Notes: a model not told the origin generated them from the sequence alone. A stretch of DNA of 64,000 nucleotides from Mucilaginibacter inviolabilis (GCF_011089895.1 NZ_JAANAT010000001.1:3782001-3846000), one strand, 5' to 3'; counted from the stretch's first letter, positions 53,410-63,815 are shown. Translations and numbers: made by a program.

Positions 53410-55740
53410 ATGAAGACTTACCTTTTAATATGGGTAAATCTGTTTCTGGTGGCTACTGCTTTCGGTCAGCATCACATGTCTATGAAAATGGATCAGGGTG
53501 CAGGCGGTAAGCGGGAGCCTTTCTATACCAAAATAGGCAACAGGGAGATTTACCATTTATATATAGGCGATACTACGGTAAATTATACCGGTAAAGCCCG
53601 GCCAGCCATGGCTATTAACGGATCGATACCGGCGCCTACCCTAACCTTTACCGAGGGCGATACTGCCGAGATCTATGTACACAATAACATGATGATGGAG
53701 ACATCCATCCACTGGCATGGGCTGATACTGCCTAACCGGTATGATGGCGTGTCTTATCTCACTACATCGCCGGTAAAGGCTGGTGAAACACATCATTATA
53801 AATTCCCGCTGGTGCAGCATGGTACTTATTGGTATCATTCGCATACCATGACGCAGCAGCAAAGCGGGATGTATGGCGCTTTTATCATCAATGAAAAACA
53901 ACCATCGCCCATTAAAGATTACACCTTGCTGCTGAGCGACTGGACAGATGACAATCCCGAACAGGTACAACGCCTGCTGCATAACGCTACCGATTGGTAT
54001 GCCATACGTAAAGGCAGCACACAGAACTATGCCGAAGCCATTAAAGAGGGGCAATTGAAAACCAAACTGACCAACGAATGGAAGCGGATGACAGCCATGG
54101 ATGTAAGTGATGTTTTCTACGACCGCTTTTTCAGCAATGGTAAACCGGAGAATGCCGCGCCGCAATTTAAAGCCGGAGACCAGGTAAGGCTGCATGTGGT
54201 TAACGGTAGTTCATCAACCTATTTCTGGCTCAATTATGCAGGCGGTAAAATCACCGTGGTAGCCAATGACGGTGAAGATGTGGAACCGGTAAAGGTCGAC
54301 CGCTTGATTATCGCCACAGCCGAAACTTATGATGTGGTGGTCACCATCCCTAAAGATGGCAGCTACGAGTTTTTGGCAACGCCCGAAGATAGAACCAAAT
54401 ATACATCGCTTTGGCTGGGCTCGGGTACACAGCATAAAGCCACGCATCTGTCGCGCCTAAAATATTTTGAGGGCATGAAAATGATGAACGGGATGATGGA
54501 CATGCAAGGCAATATGAAAGAGATGGACGGCATGACCATGACCAACCAGGTAATGGATATGAACACCGTAATGTATCCCGAAATAACAGGGGAAGCGAAA
54601 AAAGCCGCTAGTCAAAAGAATCAGAAAGCCGACAAAATGGGTGGTATGAATATGGGCGATAAAAAAGCTGATGACAAGGATATGGGCAACATGAATATGG
54701 ACGGGATGGATATGAGCAGCAATTCCTCAGATATTGTCACCCTGAACTATGGCATGTTACGATCGACAAAAGTAACTACTTTACCCGAAGGGCCAACCAA
54801 ACTACTGCGGTTTGATTTGACCGGCAACATGAACCGTTACGTGTGGACAATCAACAATAAAACCGTATCCGAGTCGGACAAGATTCTGATCAAGAAGGGC
54901 GAAAATGTGCGCATCATCCTATATAATAACACCATGATGCGCCATCCTATGCACCTGCATGGACATTACTTCAGGGTATTGAACGGCCAGGGTGATCATT
55001 CCCCCTTAAAAAACACACTGGATATTATGCCCATGGAAAGGGATACCATTGAGTTCAGGGCCAGCGAAAGCGGCGACTGGTTTTTCCACTGTCATATACT
55101 TTACCATATGATGAGCGGTATGGGGCGCATATTCAGCTATGAAAATTCGCCGCCAAATCCCGAGATCCCGGATCCCGCCACAGCCATCAAAAAGATCTAT
55201 GCCGATGATCAGCATTTTTATGCGTCGGCAAGAGTAGGATTGGAAAGTAACGGCAGTGATGGTACAGCCGCGCTGGCCAGTACCCGCTGGAAGTTTTCGA
55301 CCCTCTGGCACCTGGGCCTGCATGATCACGATGGTTATGAAAGCGAAACTATGCTGGGCCGTTATTTCGGCCGCATGCAATGGCTATACGCTTACGGCGG
55401 TTTTGATTATCATTACAAAAAAGAAACTGGCGAGCCCGAAAAGAATCTCTTTGGCCAAATAAGTAATAAAAATAACCGTAAAACTGTAGTTGCCGGTTTA
55501 GCCTACACCCTGCCCATGCTGGTAGTGGCCGATGCCCGTATTGATGGCAATGGCAAATTAAGATTTCAGCTAAGCAGGGATGATATACCGCTTACCAGTC
55601 GTCTGCGTTTCACCTTTATGGGTAATACGGATAAGGAATATGCGGCCGGGTTCAGGTATATTTTTACCCGCAACTTTGCGCTGTCTACCCATTATGACAG
55701 CGATATGGGTTGGGGCGGTGGTTTAACGCTTACTTATTAA
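53410..55740 (+). CDS. multicopper oxidase (CopA-like) fused to a CopB-like beta-barrel domain
   Basis: A 776-aa exported protein. The three cupredoxin domains carry all copper motifs: SIHWHGLILP near residue 100, TYWYHSHTMTQQQSGMYG near 140, HPMHLHGHYF near 515, and FFHCHILYHMMSGM near 560. A Met-rich loop (about 355-440; MKMMNGMMDMQ, GGMNMGDKK, MDGMDMSSNS) resembles CopA/CueO copper-loading segments. From about residue 600 the sequence changes to CopB-like outer-membrane barrel strands (TLWHLGLHDHDG, YGGFDYHYKKE, LRFQLSRDDIP, RYIFTRNFALSTHYDSDMGWGGGLTLTY ending). It oxidises Cu(I) in copper resistance. Confidence 0.88.
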   Translation: MKTYLLIWVNLFLVATAFGQHHMSMKMDQGAGGKREPFYTKIGNREIYHLYIGDTTVNYTGKARPAMAINGSIPAPTLTFTEGDTAEIYVHNNMMMETSIHWHGLILPNRYDGVSYLTTSPVKAGETHHYKFPLVQHGTYWYHSHTMTQQQSGMYGAFIINEKQPSPIKDYTLLLSDWTDDNPEQVQRLLHNATDWYAIRKGSTQNYAEAIKEGQLKTKLTNEWKRMTAMDVSDVFYDRFFSNGKPENAAPQFKAGDQVRLHVVNGSSSTYFWLNYAGGKITVVANDGEDVEPVKVDRLIIATAETYDVVVTIPKDGSYEFLATPEDRTKYTSLWLGSGTQHKATHLSRLKYFEGMKMMNGMMDMQGNMKEMDGMTMTNQVMDMNTVMYPEITGEAKKAASQKNQKADKMGGMNMGDKKADDKDMGNMNMDGMDMSSNSSDIVTLNYGMLRSTKVTTLPEGPTKLLRFDLTGNMNRYVWTINNKTVSESDKILIKKGENVRIILYNNTMMRHPMHLHGHYFRVLNGQGDHSPLKNTLDIMPMERDTIEFRASESGDWFFHCHILYHMMSGMGRIFSYENSPPNPEIPDPATAIKKIYADDQHFYASARVGLESNGSDGTAALASTRWKFSTLWHLGLHDHDGYESETMLGRYFGRMQWLYAYGGFDYHYKKETGEPEKNLFGQISNKNNRKTVVAGLAYTLPMLVVADARIDGNGKLRFQLSRDDIPLTSRLRFTFMGNTDKEYAAGFRYIFTRNFALSTHYDSDMGWGGGLTLTY

Positions 55741-55746
55741 TTTATT

Positions 55747-55787
55747 AAAAAGAGGCTGTATCATCCACCATGATCAGCCTCTTTTTC
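55747..55787. terminator. terminator after the multicopper oxidase
   Basis: AAAAAGAGGCTG (55747-55758) pairs with CAGCCTCTTTTT (55775-55786); the inner ATCAT/ATGAT extends the stem. Confidence 0.8.
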
Positions 55788-55965
55788 CTTTGATCTACAC
55801 GGATACGCTATGGTCTTGGATTAACCAAAAGTGGGTTTACACATTTCAGGGCCTAAATTTATTTAACTATCTTATTTTCAATATCTTAAGTTGTTTTTAG
55901 TCGTAAATTATGTAAACCCATGTTAACCCACTTTTTAATAGCGTTGAACGCTCGTTAATCCATAA

Positions 55966-56033
55966 AAAAAGATGCATGCAATGCGTCTTTACAAATATCT
56001 CAACACGTAGAGACGCATTGCATGCGTCTTTTT
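55966..56033. repeat. long palindromic repeat (AGACGCATTGCATGCGTCT family)
   Basis: 55966-55988 and 56011-56033 are inverted (core GATGCATGCAATGCGTCT / AGACGCATTGCATGCGTC). It may terminate the cytochrome gene transcribed from the right. It lies in the 302-bp gene-free stretch 55741-56042 with the terminator above. Confidence 0.7.
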
Positions 56034-56042
56034 ACGTCCCGT

Positions 56043-57272
56043 TTATATTTTCTTTGTCTTTATAAAATCCAGCACCTTTTGAGTCTCTTCCGGATAAACC
56101 GCGATGTGATGATTGCGTAAAAGGTAAGGCGCACTGGTTTTACCCTGGGAGCCCCCTCCTACCATAATCACATGCGATGATTGCTGCGGCATATGGCAGT
56201 TGATACAATAGTTATTGATTACCGCACCAATTTGCGGAGCCATTTTACAAAAATTATGTTTGGCTTCGCTATGACAACTCAGACATTTTTGGGTAAACAT
56301 GCCTATATTTTTCTCCTGGTTCACGTGCGGATCATGACAGGTATTACAATCCATTTTACTCATGATAAAGCACTTGCTGGCAGGCAACAGCGAGCTCTGA
56401 TTACCATGCACATCGGGGCTTGGATGCGTAGGATCATCAGGCAAAAAGGTCATTTCCTTAAACTTAGATAAAGTATCGCCCATATGAAAACCGTATGATG
56501 TTCGCAAAAAACCACCCTTTGTACCGGAATGACAAACCGCGCAGGCGTCCATCTTTTGTCCTCTGGTTAAAGAGGCATAAGTGGTAATGTATTTTGGCTT
56601 CTTTTCATCCGGATAAGCAGTATGATAATTAACGTGATTAGCCGCAGGGCCATGGCAACGCTCACAATCAATACCATATATGAGTGATGCTTTGTCAAAC
56701 CCAACCTGCATGTGCGCCTGGGGCAGATCGCTGATATAGGAGGTATGGCACTCCAGGCATTTACGCAATATAGGCCGCTGAAAGTTTACCCGGGTTGGAT
56801 CGTAACCCGGACTATTGGCCCAGCCATGTAAAGCCGTAAAGTATGACACCGGCAATTCAAATAGCTGGCTATCTTTCCAATATAAATACGTTTGGGCGTT
56901 TACCAGTCCTACTGTGATCTCAAACTTTTCGGCATCGGTCTGTTTATTGTTCATGTATCCAACCTGGTAAAGGCTATCGCCTCGTTTTTCCATGGCTACG
57001 TGCAACTCGTTTCCATAATCCAGGATGTTAAATCCTTTTGCAAAACTGCCTTTGATGTTATCAGCAGAGGCAGGACGCGTAGTCTGGAAGTGGGCAGTAT
57101 GCTGATAGGAGTTATATACATCGCTATGGCATTTAACACAACTCTCGGACCCGGCAAATAATTGCCCCCGCGGATCATTTTCAGGAGCTCCGGCGTTGTA
57201 ACACTGTGTTAAAATAAAGCTTAAGGGGATAAGGGAAATTAAAACAAAAAAGAAGGTCTTTTTTTTAAGCAT
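56043..57272 (-). CDS. seven-haem c-type cytochrome lipoprotein (cytochrome c554-like)
   Basis: A 409-aa exported lipoprotein (SFILTQC, lipobox Cys near residue 24) with seven CxxCH haem sites in order: CVKCH, CLECH, CERCH, CAVCH, CNTCH, CLSCH, CINCH. The N-terminal GSESCVKCHSDVYNSYQHTAHFQT pattern fits the cytochrome c554/multihaem family. It probably relays electrons at the periplasmic face or outer membrane. No cognate reductase or dehydrogenase is adjacent. Single gene between the copper operon and the second SusCD set. Confidence 0.9.
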   Translation of the reverse strand: MLKKKTFFFVLISLIPLSFILTQCYNAGAPENDPRGQLFAGSESCVKCHSDVYNSYQHTAHFQTTRPASADNIKGSFAKGFNILDYGNELHVAMEKRGDSLYQVGYMNNKQTDAEKFEITVGLVNAQTYLYWKDSQLFELPVSYFTALHGWANSPGYDPTRVNFQRPILRKCLECHTSYISDLPQAHMQVGFDKASLIYGIDCERCHGPAANHVNYHTAYPDEKKPKYITTYASLTRGQKMDACAVCHSGTKGGFLRTSYGFHMGDTLSKFKEMTFLPDDPTHPSPDVHGNQSSLLPASKCFIMSKMDCNTCHDPHVNQEKNIGMFTQKCLSCHSEAKHNFCKMAPQIGAVINNYCINCHMPQQSSHVIMVGGGSQGKTSAPYLLRNHHIAVYPEETQKVLDFIKTKKI

Positions 57273-57377
57273 GTCCTTAATTCACAAATTGGATACGGTG
57301 GTTTAAATCTGATTTTATTGGCCGGGGTACGCTTATAAAACCAACAACAATTTACCGCAATAATTATATAAAACAAA

Positions 57378-57414
57378 TAAAAAAACAAAGGGCCGCCACA
57401 TCACGCGGCAGCCC
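57378..57414 (-). terminator. terminator after SusD 2
   Basis: On the minus strand GGGCTGCC (57414-57407) pairs with GGCGGCCC (57397-57390, one G-U pair), followed by TTTGTTTTTTT. Confidence 0.8.
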
Positions 57415-57433
57415 TTCTATATAAGCGGTTATA

Positions 57434-58933
57434 TTAATTATAGCCCGGGTTTTGTTTTACTTTACTGCCATTGGTTGTTTCATTCAATGGGATAGGTAAA
57501 ATTTCATTGAGACCTGCTTTAAAGCCCTTGAACGCTAAGGCAGTAGGTGCCTGTCCCCAGCGTACAAGGTCAAACCAGCGATGACCTTCAGTAGCCAGCT
57601 CTAAACGACGCTCTGTATAAATATTATCAAGCGTAGCCGGTACAGATGGTAAACCTACACGACTACGTACCGCATCAAGCAAAGTTTGTGCACGTGCAGT
57701 ACTACCACCACCATTCAGATCAGCTTCAGCTTCCATCAGGTAAGTATCCGCTAAACGGATCTCGATGTAGTCATTAGGCCAGTTAAGCTCGGTGATACCG
57801 GTTGTTACTTTATTGGCGTTTATAGGCGCATATTTCTGTATAAAGTAACCGGTATTCTGATAGCTTGGTGAATAGCTTGTTTTTGTAGCCTTGGTTAAGC
57901 TGTCGATATTTACAATAGTATAGCCATAGCGGGGATCGCCTTTCATTGCGGTAGCCAATTGTGTAGTAACCGGGCTAAAACCATAACCTCCACTGTAGTA
58001 GATTGGGCCAGTATAGCTTCTTGGGCCAACCATTTGTACATACACGTTTGATTTAAACTGATCCCAGTTGCTCCAGGTATAGCTTTGTGTGCCAGAGTGT
58101 ACCAATTCAAAGATCGACTCACTATTGAACTTATTTTTGGTGCTGAATATATCACCGTAATTAGGTAATAATTTATAGCTGTAGTTGGTATTTACATCAT
58201 TTAACAAACGTGCAGCATCCGACCATTTTTTCTCATATAGGTAAACCTTACCTAAAAGGGCTTTGGCGGCACCTTGAGATACACGACCATTTTCGGCAGG
58301 GATTATAGTTACCGGTAAGCCATCAATAGCTGCAATAAGATCCTTTTCTATTTGCGCATATACCGCATCTGGTGTAGCCTGTGGCTGATCATAAACATTA
58401 GTAAGATTTAGTGTAGATAAAATCAGCGGCACATTTTTAAATAACCTAACCAGGTCAAAGTAGTAGTGTGCACGCAGGAACTGGCCTTCGGCAGTATATC
58501 TCTTTAACAAATCGGCACTTAAACCCGGCACTTTAGGTAATTGCTCCAACAATACGTCGGCACGATTTACACCCTGAAAATTGATGGCCCAGAACTGGTT
58601 CTGAGGGCCAACAGTTGGCGATAGGGTATAATTATTAATTGCCTGCCATGCGGGCACATCTGACGAACTTCCACCGCCTGCGTAACAATCATCCGAAGCT
58701 GAGTTCAACGCGCCCAACGGTGATGAATAGGTATTATCAATACCGCCTGTCTCGGTAACCAACGGATCATAAGCCGCCACTACAGCAGTAAGCGCTTCCG
58801 CTGGATTAGCATAATAGTTTGACTGCAGGAACTGCCCTTGCGGTGTTAATTCCAGGAAAGATTTTTTACAGGAAGCTAAAGCACCTACACCCAGCAAAAT
58901 TGCCCCTGTATATATAATATATTTTGATTTCAT
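57434..58933 (-). CDS. SusD/RagB-family nutrient-binding lipoprotein 2
   Basis: Start at ATG 58933 (MKSKYIIYTGAILLGVGALASC, lipobox Cys near residue 22); the upstream TTG is rejected. A 499-aa SusD-like protein: GQFLRAHYYFDLVRLFKNVPLI, AAKALLGKVYLYEKKWSDAARLL, IRLADTYLMEAEADLNGGG and the C-terminal IYTERRLELATEGHRWFDLVRWGQ with NEILPIPLNETTNGSKVKQNPGYN. It follows SusC 2 by 21 bp and is closed by a terminator. Confidence 0.94.
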   Translation of the reverse strand: MKSKYIIYTGAILLGVGALASCKKSFLELTPQGQFLQSNYYANPAEALTAVVAAYDPLVTETGGIDNTYSSPLGALNSASDDCYAGGGSSSDVPAWQAINNYTLSPTVGPQNQFWAINFQGVNRADVLLEQLPKVPGLSADLLKRYTAEGQFLRAHYYFDLVRLFKNVPLILSTLNLTNVYDQPQATPDAVYAQIEKDLIAAIDGLPVTIIPAENGRVSQGAAKALLGKVYLYEKKWSDAARLLNDVNTNYSYKLLPNYGDIFSTKNKFNSESIFELVHSGTQSYTWSNWDQFKSNVYVQMVGPRSYTGPIYYSGGYGFSPVTTQLATAMKGDPRYGYTIVNIDSLTKATKTSYSPSYQNTGYFIQKYAPINANKVTTGITELNWPNDYIEIRLADTYLMEAEADLNGGGSTARAQTLLDAVRSRVGLPSVPATLDNIYTERRLELATEGHRWFDLVRWGQAPTALAFKGFKAGLNEILPIPLNETTNGSKVKQNPGYN

Positions 58934-58954
58934 GATCAATCTTGTTATTTGTTA

Positions 58955-61900
58955 TTATAAAGTAATGTCTAAACCAGCCATAAATGTGCGGGCCTGCGGA
59001 TAGATACCCATATCAATACCACCACTTATTTCAGGATCATAGCCTTTGTAACCTGTAATGGTTACCAGGTTGTTACTGCTTAAAAATACCCTAACCTTTT
59101 TAACATCTGCCGATTTTAACCAGCTTTGTGGCAGGTTATAACCTAACTGCAAAGTTTTGATACGGAAGTATGCCCCATTTTGCAGGTAAAAGTTTGATGG
59201 GTTTTTAAAATTATTGTTAGGGTCTGCATCTGTTAAACGCGGGTAGTTACTACCTGCATTATCTGGCGTCCAGGCATTTAAAGCGGCAATAGGATAATTT
59301 GCCGAAGCAATATCTAAACGACGGTAGGCCTGGTAAATTTTATTACCCCAAACACCCTGACCAAATATCTTAATATCAAAGTTTTTGTAGCTGGCGTTAA
59401 AGTTTACACCGTAAGTAAAGGTTGGCAGCGGATTACCCAAAAATTTACGATCATTTGCCGTTATCTTGCCATCACCATCTACATCTGCCCATTTAAAGTC
59501 ACCGGGTTTGGCATTAGGTTGAATTTTAACACCATTGTGTGTGTAGGCATCAATTTCTGCCTGTGAATGAAATACACCTAACTCCTGGAAGCCATAGAAT
59601 GCCCCAACCGGCTGGCCTACGGCTGTACGGCCAATTTCATAGGTTGAGCTTTGCACAGTACCTACAGTAAAGTAGTTGATTTGGTTACCCAGACTGGTTA
59701 CTTCATTGTGGTTGTAAGAGATATTACCCCCTACGTTGTAATTAAAATCTCCCACTTTGCCAGTATAACCCAAACTTAACTCCACACCTTTGTTTTCCAT
59801 ATCACCAACGTTGGCAAATGGCTGACCATTAAAACCGGCATAAGTTGGTAACTGCACATTTTGCAGCATACCTTTGGTTAGCTTTCTGTAAACATCAAAG
59901 GTTACGCTTAAATTATTGAACAAGGTAGCATCAAACCCGATGTCGGCAGTACGGGTTTCTTCCCATTTCAGATCCGGGTTGGCCGGAGCATTAGGGCTGT
60001 AACCTACAATCAGGTTATCATTACCAAACACATAGTTACGGCCACTGCCAATAGTTGCTGCGTAAGCAAAATCGCCAACGGCCATCTCATTACCTACTAT
60101 ACCGTACGAACCACGCAGTTTAATAAAATCAACAAAAGTGTTTTTTGGGAACCAATCTTCACGGCTGATCACATAACCCGCTTCGGCAGATGGGAACGTA
60201 CCATAAACATTGTTACTACCAAATCTTGATGAACCATCGCGGCGTACGATACCTGTGAACAGATATTTTTGATCATAGTCATAAGTCACCCTACCAAAAT
60301 ATGAAGCCAGCGTATGTGGTTGAGCTATGATGCCAGTAGCAATTCTATTGGCTGCAGGTAAAGCAAATCCTGTGGAGGCATCGGCAAATGAATTTACCGG
60401 TTCACCAATGAAAGTACCTCCTAAGCCAGACGATGTTATTTTCTGCGCACTGGTACCTATTAAAGCAGATAAATTGTGCTTACCGAATGAACGGGTGTAG
60501 GTTGCTGTATTATCCCAGTTCCATGACAAATTTCTGTCGTTTTCCTGATACTGTGAAGTGTTTGATAAATTGCTTGTACTTGAGTTAAGATAGTAAAGCG
60601 GCGTAAAACCATCCTGACCATAGTATGATTGTTTAGCACCTATTTGTGTACGGATCTTTAAACCTTCAATTGGTGAAATTTCAGCAAAAGCGTTACCCAA
60701 AAGATTGGTAGCGTAGTTATAATTACCTACACGGGTTTGAGCATACGCAAAAGGATTGGTTATCTCCTGTGACACATAGTTGGATATACCATATGGTAAA
60801 CCTTGCGCATTTCTTACAATATAGTTAGCCTGATCTGTATAAACAGATGCATTTGGCTGGGCACCAATATCGCTTACTGTTACCGGCGTAAGCGGATCAA
60901 GGTTTAAAGCAGAACTAAGTGGACCGCCAAATACACTATTGGTATTACCTACACTTTTATTTCGATTGTAAGAGTAGGTAAAGTTTTCTCCTACAGTAAG
61001 CCACTTTTTAACCTTGTAGGTTGTATTGGTTGTAAAGTTAAATTTCTTGTAATCAGAAATATCAGGCATTACAATACCTTTTTGATCAAGATAGCCAAAA
61101 GAAGTATAATAAGTAGCCTTATCAGTAGCACCACTAATATTCAGGTTATGATTCTGGATCAAAGCGTTATTGCTGAATATCTCATTTTGCCAGTTGGTGC
61201 CAGCGCCTAATGATCCCGGATTGGTGAATATGGGAGCTTTACCATCATTAGCTTGTGCTTCATTTCTTAAAGTAGCATACTGTGATGCATTGGCCAATTT
61301 AACCTTGCTTACTGGCCCCTGAAAACCAATATAACCGTTATAGCTAATTACAGCGTCGCCTTTTTTACCTTTTTTGGTAGTGATGAGGATAACGCCATTT
61401 GATGAACGTGAACCGTAAATAGCTGCTGACGCGTCTTTCAAAACCTCTGTTGATTCCACATCATTAGGGTTCAATAACGATATGTCGTCAACAACAACTC
61501 CGTCAACAACATATAACGGATCGCTATTTATTCTTGATGTAACACCCCTTACGCGTATTTGCGGAGCAGCACCGGGCTGACCTGAGCTTTGTACAACACT
61601 TACCCCGCTAACACGACCTCTTAAAGCATCATCAATACGAGTTACCTGCTGATCTTGTATATCTGCTGCTTTAACGCTGCTAATAGCACCGGTAACGGTA
61701 GCTTTCTTTTGAGTACCGTAACCAACAACAACAACTTCGTTCAGATTTTTTATGTTCTCAACCAGCGTTATGGTAATGTTGGTTTGGCCACCTACAGCTA
61801 CTTCCTGGTTATTGTAACCAATGTAGGCAACTACAAGTACCGCGTTTGGTCCAGCCACATTCAGCTTAAAATTTCCATTCAAGTCTGTCGATACGCCATT

Positions 61901-62410
61901 GGTGGTTCCTTTTTCAAGGATGCTGGCGCCAATAATGGGCTCCCCCGTCTTATCAACTACTTTACCGGTTATTGGGGTTGCAGCGACACCTGTTGTTGTA
62001 TTTTCCGGAGTGGTTACCGGAACAACCGGGGCGGTTTCGTTAACAGTACCGGCTTTACCCAGCACAATTCTGTCTTGCAGTACCTCATAGCTGATGCCTT
62101 TACTTTTTAATACCTCGTCAAGCACATTTTTAAGCGACTCGTTTTCCATATTAACAGAAACCTTTTGAGTGCCGTTGATAGCTGTGCTGCTATATATAAA
62201 CTTAACATTATCATTCTTTTGCAAATGAGTTAATACATCAACCAGGGTGGTATTATTTAATGATATACTTATCTTTTTATCAAGTATACCCTGGGCTCTC
62301 AAAGTGTTTGAGTAGGCCATACCGGTTAACATGGTTGATATCAGAATTTGAATAAAAGTTATCCTCATGATTTGATACCAGGGAATAGGTGTTCGTAAAC
62401 GAAATTTCAT
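58955..62410 (-). CDS. SusC/RagA TonB-linked outer membrane receptor 2 with STN domain
   Basis: A 1151-aa receptor: signal sequence, STN domain (about residues 45-125, TLVDVLTHLQKNDNVKFIYSS), an unusual Thr/Pro/Val linker (VNETAPVVPVTTPENTTTGVAATP), carboxypeptidase-like domain (ITGKVVDKTGEPIIGASILEKG), NLNEVVVVGYGTQKKATVTGAIS, plug and barrel ending YPQARTFMAGLDITL. In family terms it imports an oligosaccharide or other large solute with SusD 2. The STN domain implies signalling to the FecR encoded 212 bp upstream. Confidence 0.95.
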   Translation of the reverse strand: MKFRLRTPIPWYQIMRITFIQILISTMLTGMAYSNTLRAQGILDKKISISLNNTTLVDVLTHLQKNDNVKFIYSSTAINGTQKVSVNMENESLKNVLDEVLKSKGISYEVLQDRIVLGKAGTVNETAPVVPVTTPENTTTGVAATPITGKVVDKTGEPIIGASILEKGTTNGVSTDLNGNFKLNVAGPNAVLVVAYIGYNNQEVAVGGQTNITITLVENIKNLNEVVVVGYGTQKKATVTGAISSVKAADIQDQQVTRIDDALRGRVSGVSVVQSSGQPGAAPQIRVRGVTSRINSDPLYVVDGVVVDDISLLNPNDVESTEVLKDASAAIYGSRSSNGVILITTKKGKKGDAVISYNGYIGFQGPVSKVKLANASQYATLRNEAQANDGKAPIFTNPGSLGAGTNWQNEIFSNNALIQNHNLNISGATDKATYYTSFGYLDQKGIVMPDISDYKKFNFTTNTTYKVKKWLTVGENFTYSYNRNKSVGNTNSVFGGPLSSALNLDPLTPVTVSDIGAQPNASVYTDQANYIVRNAQGLPYGISNYVSQEITNPFAYAQTRVGNYNYATNLLGNAFAEISPIEGLKIRTQIGAKQSYYGQDGFTPLYYLNSSTSNLSNTSQYQENDRNLSWNWDNTATYTRSFGKHNLSALIGTSAQKITSSGLGGTFIGEPVNSFADASTGFALPAANRIATGIIAQPHTLASYFGRVTYDYDQKYLFTGIVRRDGSSRFGSNNVYGTFPSAEAGYVISREDWFPKNTFVDFIKLRGSYGIVGNEMAVGDFAYAATIGSGRNYVFGNDNLIVGYSPNAPANPDLKWEETRTADIGFDATLFNNLSVTFDVYRKLTKGMLQNVQLPTYAGFNGQPFANVGDMENKGVELSLGYTGKVGDFNYNVGGNISYNHNEVTSLGNQINYFTVGTVQSSTYEIGRTAVGQPVGAFYGFQELGVFHSQAEIDAYTHNGVKIQPNAKPGDFKWADVDGDGKITANDRKFLGNPLPTFTYGVNFNASYKNFDIKIFGQGVWGNKIYQAYRRLDIASANYPIAALNAWTPDNAGSNYPRLTDADPNNNFKNPSNFYLQNGAYFRIKTLQLGYNLPQSWLKSADVKKVRVFLSSNNLVTITGYKGYDPEISGGIDMGIYPQARTFMAGLDITL

Positions 62411-62621
62411 ATATTTGTTATGTTTCTTTTTAAAAATGAGACAATTAACGCCCCGCCACCATTAAAAAATGGTGTCAATTCATTTGGGCTGATCTGAACT
62501 TAGGAGTGGTCGCAACACTTCTAAGTTTTTTTTATTTATCCAGCTTTCTTGCTGGTTTATAACTGATTTTTAGGACTTTGTTCTCTCTTTCATTCAATGA
62601 CGGTTTTGGTTAATAGTTGGT

Positions 62622-63641
62622 TTATTTTAGTTCGATGGTGTTATTTTTTATCTCATAATCAATGCTTAACGACTTATTAAGCGCCTCCAGAACATCCGGT
62701 AGATTAAAACCCGTAAAATCTGCGTTAAGCATATAGTGGTTCAATTTTTCGTTGGCTACAACAATGTGAGTTTTATACCTGGCATTTAATGCAGGTATAA
62801 TATCTCTCACGAGTTTATTATCAAATAACAAATCCTCATGATTCCATATTTTAAGCGTGCTTTCATCAGATTTAATGACAGGCTTTAGCGTATGATCATG
62901 TGCAGAGTATATCGCTTTCTGATGAGGATAAAGCATCACATCACCGTTTTCTATATTTAACTGCGTGTTATTTATACTCTGTTTAGTTTTGATGCTCACA
63001 GACACTTTACCGGTTACTACAGCCACATCAGCTTCGTTGCTTTGCTCATTATCACGTACACGGAAACTCGTTCCCCATACCTTGGTGATAATGGAATGGC
63101 TGTTGATTATAAAAGGACAATCCGGGTTTTTTGTAACCTCAAAAAAGCATTCGCCCGACATAAAAACCATACGTGATGATGCTGCAAATACTTTTGGATA
63201 TTTCAATTGTGAGTTGGGGTTTAGCCAAACCATGCTACCATCGGGAAGTTTTGATTTATAAATGCGGTGAGAGTTATTGGTAATAGCAACCATATTCTGC
63301 TGATCATCCGCTACTTCCTTTTTGTTTCCCTTATTTGTCTGGCGGTATAAGCCTATCATTAAGGCTATCAACAACATGGCTGCTACCGCACTTACATACA
63401 CCCAACTACCTCTTTTCTTTATTACCGGAATCTCCTCACTATTTACAACATCTATATTTTTAAGGATACTGTTATATATCTTTTCCTCCAATTCCTTTTG
63501 CTGAGAAGCATTTAAGTTCGAAGTATAATCAGCATCATGTTCGAATGATTGGTACCATTGTTTTACCAGGGCGACCTCGTCATCCGTACATTCGCCATTA
63601 ATATACCTTTCCAGTAATTCAATAGATAGATGTTCTTTCAT
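62622..63641 (-). CDS. FecR-type anti-sigma factor 2
   Basis: The ATG at 63639-63641 (MKEHLSIELLERYINGEC) is preferred; the TTG at 63668 would add nine unlikely residues. The 339-aa protein has an N-terminal anti-sigma region, a TM segment (VYVSAVAAMLLIALMIGLY, near residue 85), FecR domain (KSKLPDGSMVWLNPNSQL, FMSGECFFEVTKNPDCPFIINS) and DUF4974 end (LLFDNKLVRDIIPALNARY). Unlike the first set, no ECF sigma gene is adjacent: the next upstream gene is a divergent MarR-like regulator. Confidence 0.91.
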   Translation of the reverse strand: MKEHLSIELLERYINGECTDDEVALVKQWYQSFEHDADYTSNLNASQQKELEEKIYNSILKNIDVVNSEEIPVIKKRGSWVYVSAVAAMLLIALMIGLYRQTNKGNKKEVADDQQNMVAITNNSHRIYKSKLPDGSMVWLNPNSQLKYPKVFAASSRMVFMSGECFFEVTKNPDCPFIINSHSIITKVWGTSFRVRDNEQSNEADVAVVTGKVSVSIKTKQSINNTQLNIENGDVMLYPHQKAIYSAHDHTLKPVIKSDESTLKIWNHEDLLFDNKLVRDIIPALNARYKTHIVVANEKLNHYMLNADFTGFNLPDVLEALNKSLSIDYEIKNNTIELK

Positions 63642-63761
63642 GAAAAGAAAAAAATTCGGTTTATACAATGATTGACGTTTGAGAAAGGCACATCCCTTAG
63701 TCTGATTGAAAAAAAATTTTAAAAAATTTCATTTCATGTGTTACACAGCAAAAGGATCTAA

Positions 63762-63811
63762 AAAGATAGTTAAATATTGTTGACTTTGTCAACCATATTT
63801 AACTATCTTTG
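63762..63811. promoter_or_regulatory. 49-bp nested palindrome overlapping the MarR-like gene promoter
   Basis: AAAGATAGTTAAATAT (63762-63777) and ATATTTAACTATCTTT (63795-63810) are perfect inverted repeats; inside, GTTGAC (63779-63784) and GTCAAC (63788-63793) form a second one around TTT. The -7 element TATCTTTG (63804-63811) lies within the right arm, so repressor binding would block it: likely autoregulation. Confidence 0.82.
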
Positions 63812-63815
63812 CTTT

